From positions 1 to 64,000 of the forward strand of contig POSG01000013.1 of NCBI GenBank assembly GCA_003314535.1: a stretch of 64,000 nt of DNA, given 5' to 3'. A program made the translations under genes and the position numbers. This DNA comes from Geobacter sp. Its GTDB lineage: Bacteria; Desulfobacterota; Desulfuromonadia; Geobacterales; Geobacteraceae. Below are positions 51,701 to 60,472 of this stretch, piece by piece (the stretch's first letter is position 1; each line of letters starts with the position of its first letter). The notes under the pieces were generated by a model that had not been told where the DNA came from, searched no databases, and worked only from the letters and a program-made list of their open reading frames with translations.

Positions 51701-52771
51701 TCAATATGTTCTGCTCAGAATCCGTTGCGTTTCCTGATCTGACATCCTGTAATGGAAGAACCTGCCGTAGAAATCCCCCGTCTCTTTTACAAGGTTCACG
51801 TCCTTGAACGGCCCGGGGTGAAATATCTTTGCCGCCCAAAGCAAGGTGAGAGGCTGCTCGACTGTCCTGTTAGCCCAAAGGTGCGCTACCAGTGGCACGA
51901 CATAGACCCTGCGTGACCGTACTGCCTTAATGCTGTGGAAACGGCGGTCTCCATACACTTCTTTCAAGTCTTCGGGGCTCGAGACAAGCAGGATATCCGG
52001 GTCCCAGCTGAGCAATTGCTCCATGGAGAAGGGGAAAGCTTCCATCTTTCTTCCATTGTTCGTCACACTTCTCCCGCCGGCTGTCTCAATCCACCATTCA
52101 GCGATCAGGTGCGGCTGGGTCAGGCTTCTCACATTGCAGTAAAGGACTTTCGGCCTCTGTCTTTGTGGAATCCGTGAAACGGTTTCCCTGATCCGCTTCA
52201 CTGTCCCGTCAAAGTACCTTATATATTCATTTGCTGCCTTCTGGCGGTTGAGCACCTGCCCCACCAGCCTCATAAGCCGCTTTATGTCGTCAGACTGACG
52301 CCAGGCGAGAAAGACCACAGAGAAACCTCTTTTCTCGAGCAGGTTAGCCGTTGACAGGTCCATGGTGAAAACGACATCAGGGGAGGCTTTGAGCAGAGCT
52401 TCGATATCGACGGACAATCCGCTGCTATTCTGCAATGAAGGCAAATGAGCCAGAGCAGGGGCGAAGACGGTCTGGTACTTGTAGCGGCGGGATGCTGCAA
52501 AATATGACAGCCCGTTGATAATTTTGTCTCCTTCTCCCAACGCGAAAACAAAGCTGTTCAGGACCGGGACGGAGCCGATAGTCGCAATGCGGCTGATTTT
52601 ACGCGGCACCGCTACTTTCCGTTCCGCCATATCGCTAACGAATCTGGTCTGTGAAATATTGCCGGTGTTGTTATCGCAGAGTTCCGCGGCCCATGCTTCT
52701 CCATGACACAGGCCGTATAAAAGCAGCGCCGGCAGCAATTGCCAGAAAACAGTTTTCACACCTTTTTTCAT
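51701..52771 (-). CDS. periplasmic metal-complex binding protein 3 (operon A)
   Basis: 356 residues. Signal peptide (FWQLLPALLLYGLCHGEAWA), then RFVSDMAERKVAVPRKISRI, LLKASPDVVFTMDLSTA, LLSWDPDILLVSSPED and the shared tail FYGRFFHYRMSDQETQRIL. It is the operon A counterpart of the two in operon B. GAGGAA supports the ATG at 52771. No ABC permease or ATPase gene is next to it. Confidence 0.88.
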   Translation of the reverse strand: MKKGVKTVFWQLLPALLLYGLCHGEAWAAELCDNNTGNISQTRFVSDMAERKVAVPRKISRIATIGSVPVLNSFVFALGEGDKIINGLSYFAASRRYKYQTVFAPALAHLPSLQNSSGLSVDIEALLKASPDVVFTMDLSTANLLEKRGFSVVFLAWRQSDDIKRLMRLVGQVLNRQKAANEYIRYFDGTVKRIRETVSRIPQRQRPKVLYCNVRSLTQPHLIAEWWIETAGGRSVTNNGRKMEAFPFSMEQLLSWDPDILLVSSPEDLKEVYGDRRFHSIKAVRSRRVYVVPLVAHLWANRTVEQPLTLLWAAKIFHPGPFKDVNLVKETGDFYGRFFHYRMSDQETQRILSRTY

Positions 52772-52868
52772 GATTGGAATTCCTCGGAGGTAGTTCACTT
52801 TTTCTATGCAATCCCCTCCCGTGAATCCGGCCCGAAAATAATTCAGGCGAGGGGGAGCCGGAAGTCCT

Positions 52869-55124
52869 TCAGAATCTTGCCGCAACGCTGCCTACGATCG
52901 TTCTCGGGGCTCCGACCATGTATGAACCTTTCGCGGTGTCGTCAAAGGAGCTGATCGCCCCGATATAGCTTCTGTCGAACAGGTTCTGGACATTTATTCC
53001 GAGCGTGACATCCTTGAGTCCGAGGAAAGGCGGCAGCGAATACTTCAGATCAAGATCGAAGACCCAGTAAGAAGGAATTCTTTCGCTGTTCAGGACATCT
53101 CCGAAACGCGAGTCGACAAATTTGGCGATGGGTGATATCTCCACGCCGAAGAGGTTGTAGGTGACCGCAAGTTTGGCCAGAATCTCCGGCGTGTCCGGCG
53201 TCTGTTTCCCTTTTGCGGCGATAACCGTATTGGTCGCTGTTTTGAAGTCTTCGGTAATTTCCGACTTGTTGTAAGAAAAAGAGCCGTAGATGGACAGGTT
53301 ATCAATTGGAGTAACGCCGACCTCAAGCTCCGTCCCGTAGACCCTTGATTTTCCGATACTCTGACGAATCGTCTGGGCGACTGTCGGGTCATAGACACTG
53401 AACAGTTTGTTGCGGTAATCGGCGTAAAAGAGGGCCGGGGTCACATAGAACCGCTTGCCGTTGAAGCGCAAACCCAATTCATAGTTGTCCGATGTCACCA
53501 GTTTTACATTGTCCACAAGGTACTGCATGTTCACCCCTGCCGCCGTATAAGCCGCTTTGGCGGCGATGTAATTGGAAAATACGTTCGGCCAGCCATGGGG
53601 ATATGCATAGTTGCGGCCGTAGCTGGTATAGATGCTTGCATTGGGTGTCAATGAATAGCTCACCCCCGCGTACGGAAGCCATTCTCTGTTGGTTATACCG
53701 TGGTAGTTATTGTCGGGATCGGTGGCGGATGAAGTCGATAGACGGCCGGTGACTCCGGGCGCCTGGAGACAGAGATAACGCAATCCCAGGTCAACGTGCA
53801 GGTCCTTGCCGAAATCTCTTGTCACCCTCAGGTAGGGACTGTTGATCAATCCCCTTCCATCGGGTTCCGCGAACAGCGTTCGATTGTAAACAAGTGATCC
53901 GTTCTGCAATCCATAGTATGTTTCCGTTATGGGAAAGTTGAAGCTTTCGAACCAGTATCCGATCTTGACGTTCGTGCCGGCCAGCAGGGTCTTGTATTCA
54001 AGGACGCCGCCGACGCGGTCAAAGTTGTTTTCCCACTTGGAAATCCCCGGTGTCGCAGTCCCGGGTATGGGATTTTTTCCAGACCACGCGGGTTTGTTTT
54101 CACTCCAATAGTAAGGCCTGAAAGTAATGAGCGTCGTTGCCGTGGGCTCAATGGAAATGGCTCCGATCAAGTTGTAGTTTTCCGCTTTGTTCCAGTTGAA
54201 ACCGTAGTAGTTACCGTCAGCAGCGGCTCTGCCGGTTATGACCGGATTGTAGTCGAGATTTCGATACTGCGAGAGGTCCTTGGTCTGGGCATAGGTAAGT
54301 CCCCTGTAGGAGTACATTTTTTCGACATTGTAGTCGAAATACAGTTCCGTCTTGACCCTGGAAGAAACCGGTTGCTCAATGCCGAAAGAGACGTGGTCGC
54401 GGTAAGCGGGCGCGCCTCCATCACCCTTCCATTTGTTGGCGGTGGTGTGAGAACCGGAGATGAAAAATTTCGTGTCGGTGGGCAACTTCCCGGAATCGAG
54501 GCGGACAAAGGAGCGCAGGAAACCGTAAGAACCCGCGCCCTGATGAACCCGCATGCCGAAGGTATCCGTCGGCTTGAGGATTTCGATGTCCAAGGCGCCG
54601 GCCGTGTCCATTCCGCCAAGTCCCTTGTCGGGCGGCACGCCGCCGCGATAGAGCGTTATCGACTGAAAGTTTTCCAGGTCGAACATGTCCTGGCGCGGTC
54701 CCGGCGACTGGATTCCCCAGACAGGCACTCCACCGACCATGGTGCTCATGCCGATGGCCTGCTGTCCTCGTACCCGTATCGAGGTGGGCGAGGCGCTGAA
54801 ACCATAAGGATCCGCGCTTTCGACGTTTATGGAAGGCAGCAGATCCAATGCTTTGAAATATGATGACTGTCCGGGTCCGCCGGACAGGGATATCGCTTCC
54901 TTGGTTACCGTGCTCTGCGTCGCCGTCTCGTTATGTTTACGCTCAACAAACCCGTTCTCTCTGGTCGATTTGACAACTATATTTTCAAATTCCAACTTCC
55001 TTCCACTCTCAACATTTTTTTGATCATTCCCCGGAACGTCTTTTTCTGCCGAATATGAACCTGTCACCGGTGTTATTAACGACACTGCCAATATGAGCAT
55101 CAAACCGATTGCCAGCCTCTTCAA
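52869..55124 (-). CDS. TonB-dependent outer-membrane receptor (operon A)
   Basis: 751 residues. Signal peptide (AIGLMLILAVSLITPVTGS), TonB-box-like FENIVVKSTRE, plug about residues 68-185 (FKALDLLPSINVESADPYGF, TSIRVRGQQAIGMSTMVGGV) and a barrel ending VGSVAARF. It is a paralogue of the operon B receptor. Two Moco riboswitches control the operon, so the ligand is probably scarce when cofactor is low. Substrate not shown by the sequence. Confidence 0.88.
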   Translation of the reverse strand: MKRLAIGLMLILAVSLITPVTGSYSAEKDVPGNDQKNVESGRKLEFENIVVKSTRENGFVERKHNETATQSTVTKEAISLSGGPGQSSYFKALDLLPSINVESADPYGFSASPTSIRVRGQQAIGMSTMVGGVPVWGIQSPGPRQDMFDLENFQSITLYRGGVPPDKGLGGMDTAGALDIEILKPTDTFGMRVHQGAGSYGFLRSFVRLDSGKLPTDTKFFISGSHTTANKWKGDGGAPAYRDHVSFGIEQPVSSRVKTELYFDYNVEKMYSYRGLTYAQTKDLSQYRNLDYNPVITGRAAADGNYYGFNWNKAENYNLIGAISIEPTATTLITFRPYYWSENKPAWSGKNPIPGTATPGISKWENNFDRVGGVLEYKTLLAGTNVKIGYWFESFNFPITETYYGLQNGSLVYNRTLFAEPDGRGLINSPYLRVTRDFGKDLHVDLGLRYLCLQAPGVTGRLSTSSATDPDNNYHGITNREWLPYAGVSYSLTPNASIYTSYGRNYAYPHGWPNVFSNYIAAKAAYTAAGVNMQYLVDNVKLVTSDNYELGLRFNGKRFYVTPALFYADYRNKLFSVYDPTVAQTIRQSIGKSRVYGTELEVGVTPIDNLSIYGSFSYNKSEITEDFKTATNTVIAAKGKQTPDTPEILAKLAVTYNLFGVEISPIAKFVDSRFGDVLNSERIPSYWVFDLDLKYSLPPFLGLKDVTLGINVQNLFDRSYIGAISSFDDTAKGSYMVGAPRTIVGSVAARF

Positions 55125-55224
55125 TTTAGTATTCCTCCTTATGAAGTTTCATATGATGGAAACAGAAATAGCTTGTTCGTATATTATTTGCGGACAAGCT
55201 CTGGAAATGACGCCTTCTTCAATA

Positions 55225-56097
55225 TCATTTGTTACCCACATGCAAAGCTTCGGTGTTGACTTCGATCGCGGTCCTCTCAGCTCCCTTGCCGAAGAAGTGG
55301 TAGCCCGATCCCCCTTCGGAGATGACATCCAGCACCCTGTCCGGGTCCGTTACCCTGATGCCGCCCAGCACGCTGACGCCTCTCTCGAAAAATGCGTCCG
55401 GCAGCATGCTTGCCGTGGGGCCGACGACGATGACACGCGCGCCCGGTTTGCGCAACTGGAGCAGTCCGGCTAGGGTGTCGTTGATCAGGGTGGTTCCGGT
55501 AATGACCAGCAGGTCCGCGAGGGGAAGCTTTTCCGCCGCCTTTTCAGGAGGGACAAAGTAGGGCATCTCGTCCTGTTTGAGGGTTCTCGGGTCCAGCTCC
55601 AGGATGCTGAACGGCCTGCCCCGTTTTTTCAGCACCTTGACGAACGGGATGAGGGCGCCCACCACCGCAACGTTCGCGTCTTCCGGCACGTCAATATTTT
55701 CCAGCACATCGACACCGGTACGTATTTCGTATCCCACCTGCGGTTGCGTGGCCCAGTATGTGGATGACAAGGCGTTCAGCACCGCTATGCCGATGGTTTT
55801 CCGCAGGGGATTCCCCGCCAGCATGTTGTCGAGGAAAGAGGTTGCCTTCTCTCCCTTCATCCTGCCCGAGTCGGGCATGGCCTTGGCAGAGCTGGGACAG
55901 CAGACAGCCTCGGGAATGCTCTTGATGGGGGTGAAACAGATGCCGCCGTGACCGTTGGACAGCTTGACGCCGGTAAAGAAGAGACCCAGCACGATCCTAT
56001 CCACCGTGATCGCTTCCATTTCCGCTCCCAGAAGACCGCGGAGGCGATCGGTGGTTTCACGCAACATTGCATCTGGACCGATGACATTTTTTTCCAT
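55225..56097 (-). CDS. DUF4213/DUF364 putative heavy-metal chelation protein
   Basis: 290 residues. DUF4213-like N-terminus (VLGLFFTGVKLSNGHGGICF, SIPEAVCCPSSAKAMPDS) and DUF364-like Rossmann C-terminus (NVAVVGALIPFVKVLKKRGR, LPLADLLVITGTTLINDTLA, ARVIVVGPTASMLPDAFFER). The family is proposed to chelate heavy metals but lacks biochemical proof. ATG at 56097 follows the second Moco riboswitch of the tandem. It is the intact version of the remnant at 48797-49006. Confidence 0.87.
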   Translation of the reverse strand: MEKNVIGPDAMLRETTDRLRGLLGAEMEAITVDRIVLGLFFTGVKLSNGHGGICFTPIKSIPEAVCCPSSAKAMPDSGRMKGEKATSFLDNMLAGNPLRKTIGIAVLNALSSTYWATQPQVGYEIRTGVDVLENIDVPEDANVAVVGALIPFVKVLKKRGRPFSILELDPRTLKQDEMPYFVPPEKAAEKLPLADLLVITGTTLINDTLAGLLQLRKPGARVIVVGPTASMLPDAFFERGVSVLGGIRVTDPDRVLDVISEGGSGYHFFGKGAERTAIEVNTEALHVGNK

Positions 56098-56194
56098 AGT
56101 GCCCTCGCTTTCACAATTCAGGTTTCGGCATGTTTTCTGAGATAATGCACAGCCCGCCCGGTTCCACCTCTCCTTGCCGTTCCGGGACCGGCAC

Positions 56195-56231
56195 CAAAAA
56201 AGGCCGGCAGAGTTGGACACTCGCCGGCCTG
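56195..56231 (-). terminator. terminator of Moco riboswitch copy 2
   Basis: AGGCCGGCGAGTG / AACTCTGCCGGCCT hairpin followed by TTTTTT on the minus strand, directly after the aptamer. Confidence 0.85.
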
Positions 56232-56237
56232 CAAAAG

Positions 56238-56341
56238 ACCTTCGTGTTCACTCCTTTCCAAATACGGGAGGCGACACTGTTTCCGGCGGCGCCCACAGCC
56301 CGATGCCCATAGCTGGATGCCTTAGGGAGGTCGGGTCGGAG
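56238..56341 (-). ncRNA. Moco/Tuco riboswitch, operon A gene-proximal copy
   Basis: Minus strand: CCGACCCGACCTCCC, GGGCATCGGGC, GGGCGCCGCCGGAAACAG, TGTCGCCTCCCGTATTTGGA and AAGGAGTGAACAC. CGCCTCCCGTAT-TGGAAAGG is the closest of the three to the E. coli moaA element as I remember it. It lies about 140 bases before the DUF364 start and has a strong intrinsic terminator. Confidence 0.85.
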
Positions 56342-56537
56342 AGACGAATCATGTGTGTGAGAAATGAAAAAAATACTTCGTGCATTCCTGCTCGATGCCT
56401 GCAGGAACAGTTTTTCAGGTTGCTGACGGGAAAACCCGCACCGATGCCGTTTTCTTCAGCATCACGATGCGGGTTTCGTTGGGCCTGCCAGGGGGCAGGG
56501 GGCGAAGTGGGCGCATGATGATAAGAACTTTAATCAG

Positions 56538-56590
56538 TGGCCATCCGGAAAGTTCCGCTCCGGACCCGGAGAAATTTTCCGGATGAAAAC
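56538..56590. repeat. palindromic repeat element, copy 2
   Basis: Arms GGCCATCCGGAAAGTTCCGC and AAATTTTCCGGATGAAAACT form an imperfect hairpin; related to the element at 30421-30486 by the shared CATCCGGAA / TTTCCGGATGAAA cores. It sits between the two tandem Moco riboswitches. Confidence 0.5.
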
Positions 56591-56605
56591 TAATTAGTTC
56601 ATCGA

Positions 56606-56643
56606 CAAAAAACGGCCGACAGGAATAAACACCTGTCGGCCGT
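56606..56643 (-). terminator. terminator of Moco riboswitch copy 3
   Basis: GGCCGACAGGTG / CCTGTCGGCC hairpin with GTTTTTTG on the minus strand, following the promoter-proximal aptamer. Confidence 0.85.
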
Positions 56644-56647
56644 GTCG

Positions 56648-56748
56648 GTCGCTGTGTTTACTCCTTTCCAAGCAGGGAGGCGGCGCTGTTTCCGGCGACA
56701 CCCACGCCCGACTCCCGTAGCAAAGGCCGTAGGGAAGGCGGGTCGGAG
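56648..56748 (-). ncRNA. Moco/Tuco riboswitch, operon A promoter-proximal copy
   Basis: Minus strand: CCGACCCGCCTTCCCTACGG, CTACGGGAGTCGGGC, GGGTGTCGCCGGAAACAG, CGCCGCCTCCC, TTGGAAAGGAGTAAACAC. Same blocks and order as the other two copies, with its own terminator. With copy 2 it forms a tandem, so read-through needs both to be in the unbound state. Confidence 0.84.
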
Positions 56749-56808
56749 TATAGTATGAAAGTTGCGTTTTGAATTATCCCAGGCACTCTCAATGGTGCAA
56801 GCCGCACT

Positions 56809-56838
56809 TATATACTAAATCAAATTATAGGAAGTCAA
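56809..56838 (-). promoter_or_regulatory. promoter of operon A
   Basis: Minus strand TTGACT (56838-56833), 18-base spacer, TATATA (56814-56809), about 60 bases before the first Moco aptamer. Just downstream GGTGCAAGCCGCAC (plus strand, 56794-56807) loosely resembles the palindrome at 60502-60522. The rest of 56840-57040 shows no gene. Confidence 0.55.
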
Positions 56839-57040
56839 GTAAAATTTTCATTGGCAGGATCGGTAATGTTTTGTTTGCACTGATAGTGCCTTTTTGCGTT
56901 CTCGAAAATAAGCCGGGAATTTATCGTTACAAGTTTCGGGGTATGCAACCTTCTGTTGAGGGCATTCGCGGCATCTCTGCCGGTGCTGCTTTACCGCTGT
57001 GGTGCCTGGAGGTTGTCATAGAACTGTCCCGATGACGTGT

Positions 57041-57787
57041 TCATCGCGCAAAAGGGCAGATGCGCCTGAGGTTCAAGAGGGCCGCCACCCCGGAGATGGT
57101 GTTGCCGAAGAAGACCACCGGTTTGCCCGCGGCTTCGAACCGCTCCAGTATCTCGTTGATGGTGCCGTTGACCACGCTGGAACCGGTAGCGAGCCCGACC
57201 TCACACCAGTCCACCAGGGCTCCGAGTTCCTTTTCCCCATCCATGACCAGCAGGTCTTCCCTGACCTTGCCGATGTTATCGGGATTGAGATCAGCCACGC
57301 GCATGCCCACCTTGCCGTAGGCGTCCACCATTTCCTTCAGGATGGCAGGCTGCAGGCCGAGCATGCCGATACGCCGTGTGCCGAACAGTTTGTGGACCTC
57401 TGCCGGCATTTCAGCACCGCATTTCGTCGGCTCATCGTCCTTGCAGTGCACGGTGCCGGAGGCCAGCCCGAGACTGCGCAGCATGGCGTTCAACCCCGCG
57501 GTGAAAACCGCGCGGCAGCCGGTTTTCCCCAGGTCCAGTGCGAGGAGTTCGTCCAGGGTCCCTTCCCAGTTTCCCGGAGCATCGGTAAACGCCTGGCCGC
57601 GCGCATCATGGAAAGACGCTTCGATGACGCGCTCCTTTCCTTTCTTGATGACGAATTCTTCGTCAGCCTTGGCGCCGATTGCCTCGTCCGGAGAAAGCGA
57701 CCTGACCGTGATTTTCTCGTTGCGGTCCAGGTTGCGCTCGCTGCATATCGCAGCCAGTTTTTGCCGTGCCTTTTCCAGGATATCCAT
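57041..57787 (-). CDS. DUF364-like Rossmann protein
   Basis: 248 residues. C-terminal Rossmann-like half (RRIGMLGLQPAILKEMVDAY, WCEVGLATGSSVVNGTINEI, GKPVVFFGNTISGVAALLNL) as in DUF364 proteins; the N-terminal half (FVIKKGKERVIEASFHDARG) differs from the 55-kb paralogue. Role unknown, perhaps metal or cofactor binding. GGAAACATTTGCC precedes the ATG with a modest RBS. It has its own promoter with a GTGCATATGCAC operator and is not behind a Moco riboswitch. Confidence 0.82.
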   Translation of the reverse strand: MDILEKARQKLAAICSERNLDRNEKITVRSLSPDEAIGAKADEEFVIKKGKERVIEASFHDARGQAFTDAPGNWEGTLDELLALDLGKTGCRAVFTAGLNAMLRSLGLASGTVHCKDDEPTKCGAEMPAEVHKLFGTRRIGMLGLQPAILKEMVDAYGKVGMRVADLNPDNIGKVREDLLVMDGEKELGALVDWCEVGLATGSSVVNGTINEILERFEAAGKPVVFFGNTISGVAALLNLRRICPFAR

Positions 57788-57999
57788 GGCAAATGTTTCC
57801 TTTCGGTATTATTTTGATTTGTCCGGCGGAAATCACTTCCCGGCAAAGCGACGTATAGTAAAAAAATAACGATGGGCGCACCAAAAGATGCAAAGGAACC
57901 TGATGCACAGTTGCTTTCAGTTTCCTGTCCCGTCAAAATGGCGTTGCCATCAACTTGGGCATGGAAGAATATTATGGAGCTGTCTGTCTTGAGTGATGC

Positions 58000-58039
58000 G
58001 TGCATATGCACAGTTAAACTATAAGCTCTCTGCTGTCAA
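58000..58039 (-). promoter_or_regulatory. promoter with GTGCATATGCAC operator
   Basis: Minus strand TTGACA (58039-58034), 17-base spacer, TAACTG (58016-58011), then GTGCATATGCAC (58011-58000). The palindrome overlaps the last base of the -10, exactly as at 33.07 kb. It serves the DUF364-like gene. The remainder of the 326-base gap (57788-58113) shows no other feature. Confidence 0.75.
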
Positions 58040-58113
58040 GTGGGAAAAGTTACCGCAGTTCGGACTCTGACCTGAAGCGCTGTCCGACGGTAGCTTTTTG
58101 AATCTGCGGCGTG

Positions 58114-59100
58114 TCAATCCGGGGACACTTGCGGGAGAGCGGGCTCTTCATCAGATCTCCCGGGCTCGGCTGCGCTGCGTCTCAAGCAAGCCTTGCTCAG
58201 GATCACGAAGGCTGCGCTGCCCGCGAGGACATGCCAGGGGTAGGCGGAAACACTGGTCTCAGGAAGAATCGTCGGCAACAGGGCGATGGCCACGGCCGGC
58301 GGGAACGGCATGCTCAGTGCGTGATAGAGAAAAAACACGGTTGCCGTTGCTATGCATGCGGATATCCATACCGGCCAGTTAAGGACGTTCTGTGTCAGCT
58401 GCAGCCAGAACACTCCTGAAAAAGCCGCTGATACGAGCAGGATAAGCGCTTTTCCGGCTTTGTCGCGCAAGGCGCCGTCCGGCTTCGACAATTCGATGAA
58501 AGCGACTATCAGCGGCGGGGCTACCATGAACATCAGGCTTCCACCGATGGCCGCCGCCGAAACGAGTGTGACGCCGGCCAGCAGTTTGCCCCAATGTGTC
58601 AGGTCCTGGAGGGACCATTCGCTTCCATGCTTGCACTGGCCGGGTGTGCCGGTCTCGAGTCCCGGATCTTTCCCGGCGCCGGAACGGTGCAGCAATTTCC
58701 GTCCAATGGCAATGGCTCCGGTCAGCACGCACACGGACAGAGGGTAATGCCAACTGTCCGAATGGGTGATAATGGGCAGAATCGCGGCGGAGACGGACGG
58801 CAGTACCGCGGAGCGAAACAGTTTGAGTTGCAGCACGACGAGGCAGAAGGCGCCGATGATCATGAAAAAGGGCATGTACGAGAAGAATCGCACGATGAGT
58901 ATGCCGGTCAGCGCCGCGAGGGTCGGAGAGAGCCAGAAATGGAAATCTGCGCTCTGCCACGGCGATTTTTTCATTACCCACGCGCCAAGTGCAAGCGCCG
59001 CGATTTCGGGAAAGACGACTTCCTTCTGTCCGGTGAACTCCGCTGCCGCGAACATCGCCAGGACGAGCAGGATTGCGGGGAGCTCGTGCATTGTTTTCAT
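58114..59100 (-). CDS. multi-pass membrane protein, possibly HPP-like
   Basis: 328 residues with about ten hydrophobic segments in two similar halves (FMIIGAFCLVVLQLKLFRSA / AILPIITHSDSWHYPLSVCV and FLYHALSMPFPPAVAIALLP / WHVLAGSAAFVILSKACLRR). The PFPPAVAIALLP-W arrangement recalls HPP-family proteins, but this is weak. A role cannot be assigned. ATG at 59100 is preferred to 59169, which would add a basic, non-membrane leader. It is divergent from the YeeE pair. Confidence 0.65.
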   Translation of the reverse strand: MKTMHELPAILLVLAMFAAAEFTGQKEVVFPEIAALALGAWVMKKSPWQSADFHFWLSPTLAALTGILIVRFFSYMPFFMIIGAFCLVVLQLKLFRSAVLPSVSAAILPIITHSDSWHYPLSVCVLTGAIAIGRKLLHRSGAGKDPGLETGTPGQCKHGSEWSLQDLTHWGKLLAGVTLVSAAAIGGSLMFMVAPPLIVAFIELSKPDGALRDKAGKALILLVSAAFSGVFWLQLTQNVLNWPVWISACIATATVFFLYHALSMPFPPAVAIALLPTILPETSVSAYPWHVLAGSAAFVILSKACLRRSAAEPGRSDEEPALPQVSPD

Positions 59101-59336
59101 GGATCGTTCCCGTGGCGTTCTTTTGCGCCCTGCCGGTGCGGGCCCTTTTGCCGGGATTTGCCGCACCAAGCCACGACCATTTTGCCGGATAAAGTTGTCC
59201 GCAACGGAGCGTTTCCGATAAGGCCGTAAATTGTGAAAAGTGGAATGGTTGCCATGTTATCAGTTTCAGATAGTATTTATCAAGGGTATGTTACGGGAAT
59301 GTGCCTTCCCGAATTCACTGCCAGGAGGTACGGCAA

Positions 59337-59861
59337 ATGCAACCAAAAGAGAACGGCGGCTGGAGCCCTTACCTGGCCGGGGCGCTGAGCGGCCTGGTTT
59401 CCATCGGTTCGGTCTGGATCGCCGGGAAATACTTCGGCGCGTCCACAACGTTCGTCCGTTCTGCGGGGATGGTGGAGAAAGCGGTGAACCCGGAGCGCGT
59501 GGCGCAGATGCCCTATTTCGCCAAGGAGATGCCCATCATCGACTGGCAGTGGATGTTTGTGGTGGGTATCTTCATCGGCGCCCTCATCGCGTCCACGACA
59601 TCCGGCAGCTTCCGCTGGCAGGCGGTGCCCGACATGTGGCAGGAGCGTTACGGCCCGGTGCGCTGGAAGCGCTGGCTGACCGCGTTCGTGGGAGGAACCA
59701 TCGGCATGTTCGGCGCGCGGCTGGCGGACGGCTGCCCCAGCGGCCACGGGCTGAGCGGCAGCATGCAGCTGGCGGTGAGCGGCTTCGTCGCCCTGGTCTG
59801 CTTCTTCCTGGGCGGTGTGATCGTTGCCCGGCTGCTCTACGGGGGAGGTGAACGCCAATGA
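59337..59861 (+). CDS. YeeE/YedE-family transporter half 1
   Basis: 174 residues with about four membrane segments and the family signature FGARLADGCPSGHGLSGSMQ, whose Cys in a G-C-x-S-G motif is essential for sulfur passage in YeeE. The family imports thiosulfate or other sulfur compounds. AGGAGGT precedes the ATG. It overlaps the second half by ATGA. Confidence 0.88.
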   Translation: MQPKENGGWSPYLAGALSGLVSIGSVWIAGKYFGASTTFVRSAGMVEKAVNPERVAQMPYFAKEMPIIDWQWMFVVGIFIGALIASTTSGSFRWQAVPDMWQERYGPVRWKRWLTAFVGGTIGMFGARLADGCPSGHGLSGSMQLAVSGFVALVCFFLGGVIVARLLYGGGERQ

Positions 59862-60385
59862 CGACCCTGATCTACGGACTGGTTACGGGAATACTGTTCG
59901 GCTTTCTGCTGCAGAAGGGAAGGGTGCTGCGATACGACAAGCAACTGGGGGCGCTGCGCCTCATTGACATGACCATCGTCAAGTTCATGCTGTCTGCTGT
60001 TCTGGTCGGCATGGTCGGTGTCTACCTGCTCAACGACCTGGGGCTGGCGAAACTTTCCATCAAGCCCATGATCGTCGGCGGTGTGGTGATCGGCGGCCTG
60101 ACGTTCGGTGTGGGCTGGGGGCTGTTGGGCTATTGTCCCGGCACTTCTCTGGGCGCTTTTGGGGAGGGTCGATGGGACTCACTCCTCGGCATCGTCGGGA
60201 TGCTGTGTGGCGCAGCCCTCTATGCCGAGGCGTATCCGACCATGAAGGCAACGGTCCTGACCTGGGGTGATTTCGGCAAGATCACTTTGCCCCAGGTTCT
60301 CGGGCTCAATCACTGGTTCATCATTACCCTGTTCATAATAGGCGGATTGTACCTGTTCCGCTGGTTCGAGAAGAAGGGGTTGTAG
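59858..60385 (+). CDS. YeeE/YedE-family transporter half 2
   Basis: 175 residues, four to five membrane segments, signature FGVGWGLLGYCPGTSLGAFG with the conserved Cys. Together with the first half it gives a full-length YeeE-like transporter as two polypeptides. A rho-independent terminator follows. No TusA or rhodanese gene is adjacent. Confidence 0.88.
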   Translation: MTTLIYGLVTGILFGFLLQKGRVLRYDKQLGALRLIDMTIVKFMLSAVLVGMVGVYLLNDLGLAKLSIKPMIVGGVVIGGLTFGVGWGLLGYCPGTSLGAFGEGRWDSLLGIVGMLCGAALYAEAYPTMKATVLTWGDFGKITLPQVLGLNHWFIITLFIIGGLYLFRWFEKKGL

Positions 60386-60431
60386 CCCATCGCCCTTTAA
60401 ATTTCCAAATACATAATATTGAATGGAAAAA

Positions 60432-60470
60432 CAGCCCGCCGGGACTTTCTCTCAGGCGGGCTGTTTTTTT
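60432..60470 (+). terminator. rho-independent terminator
   Basis: CAGCCCGCC / GGCGGGCTG stem followed by seven T, after the second YeeE gene. Confidence 0.92.
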
Positions 60471-60472
60471 GC

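Noticed and set aside
56769-57035. 88-codon plus-strand frame in the gap upstream of operon A
   Set aside because: No RBS or recognisable domain, and it overlaps the likely operon A promoter on the other strand.
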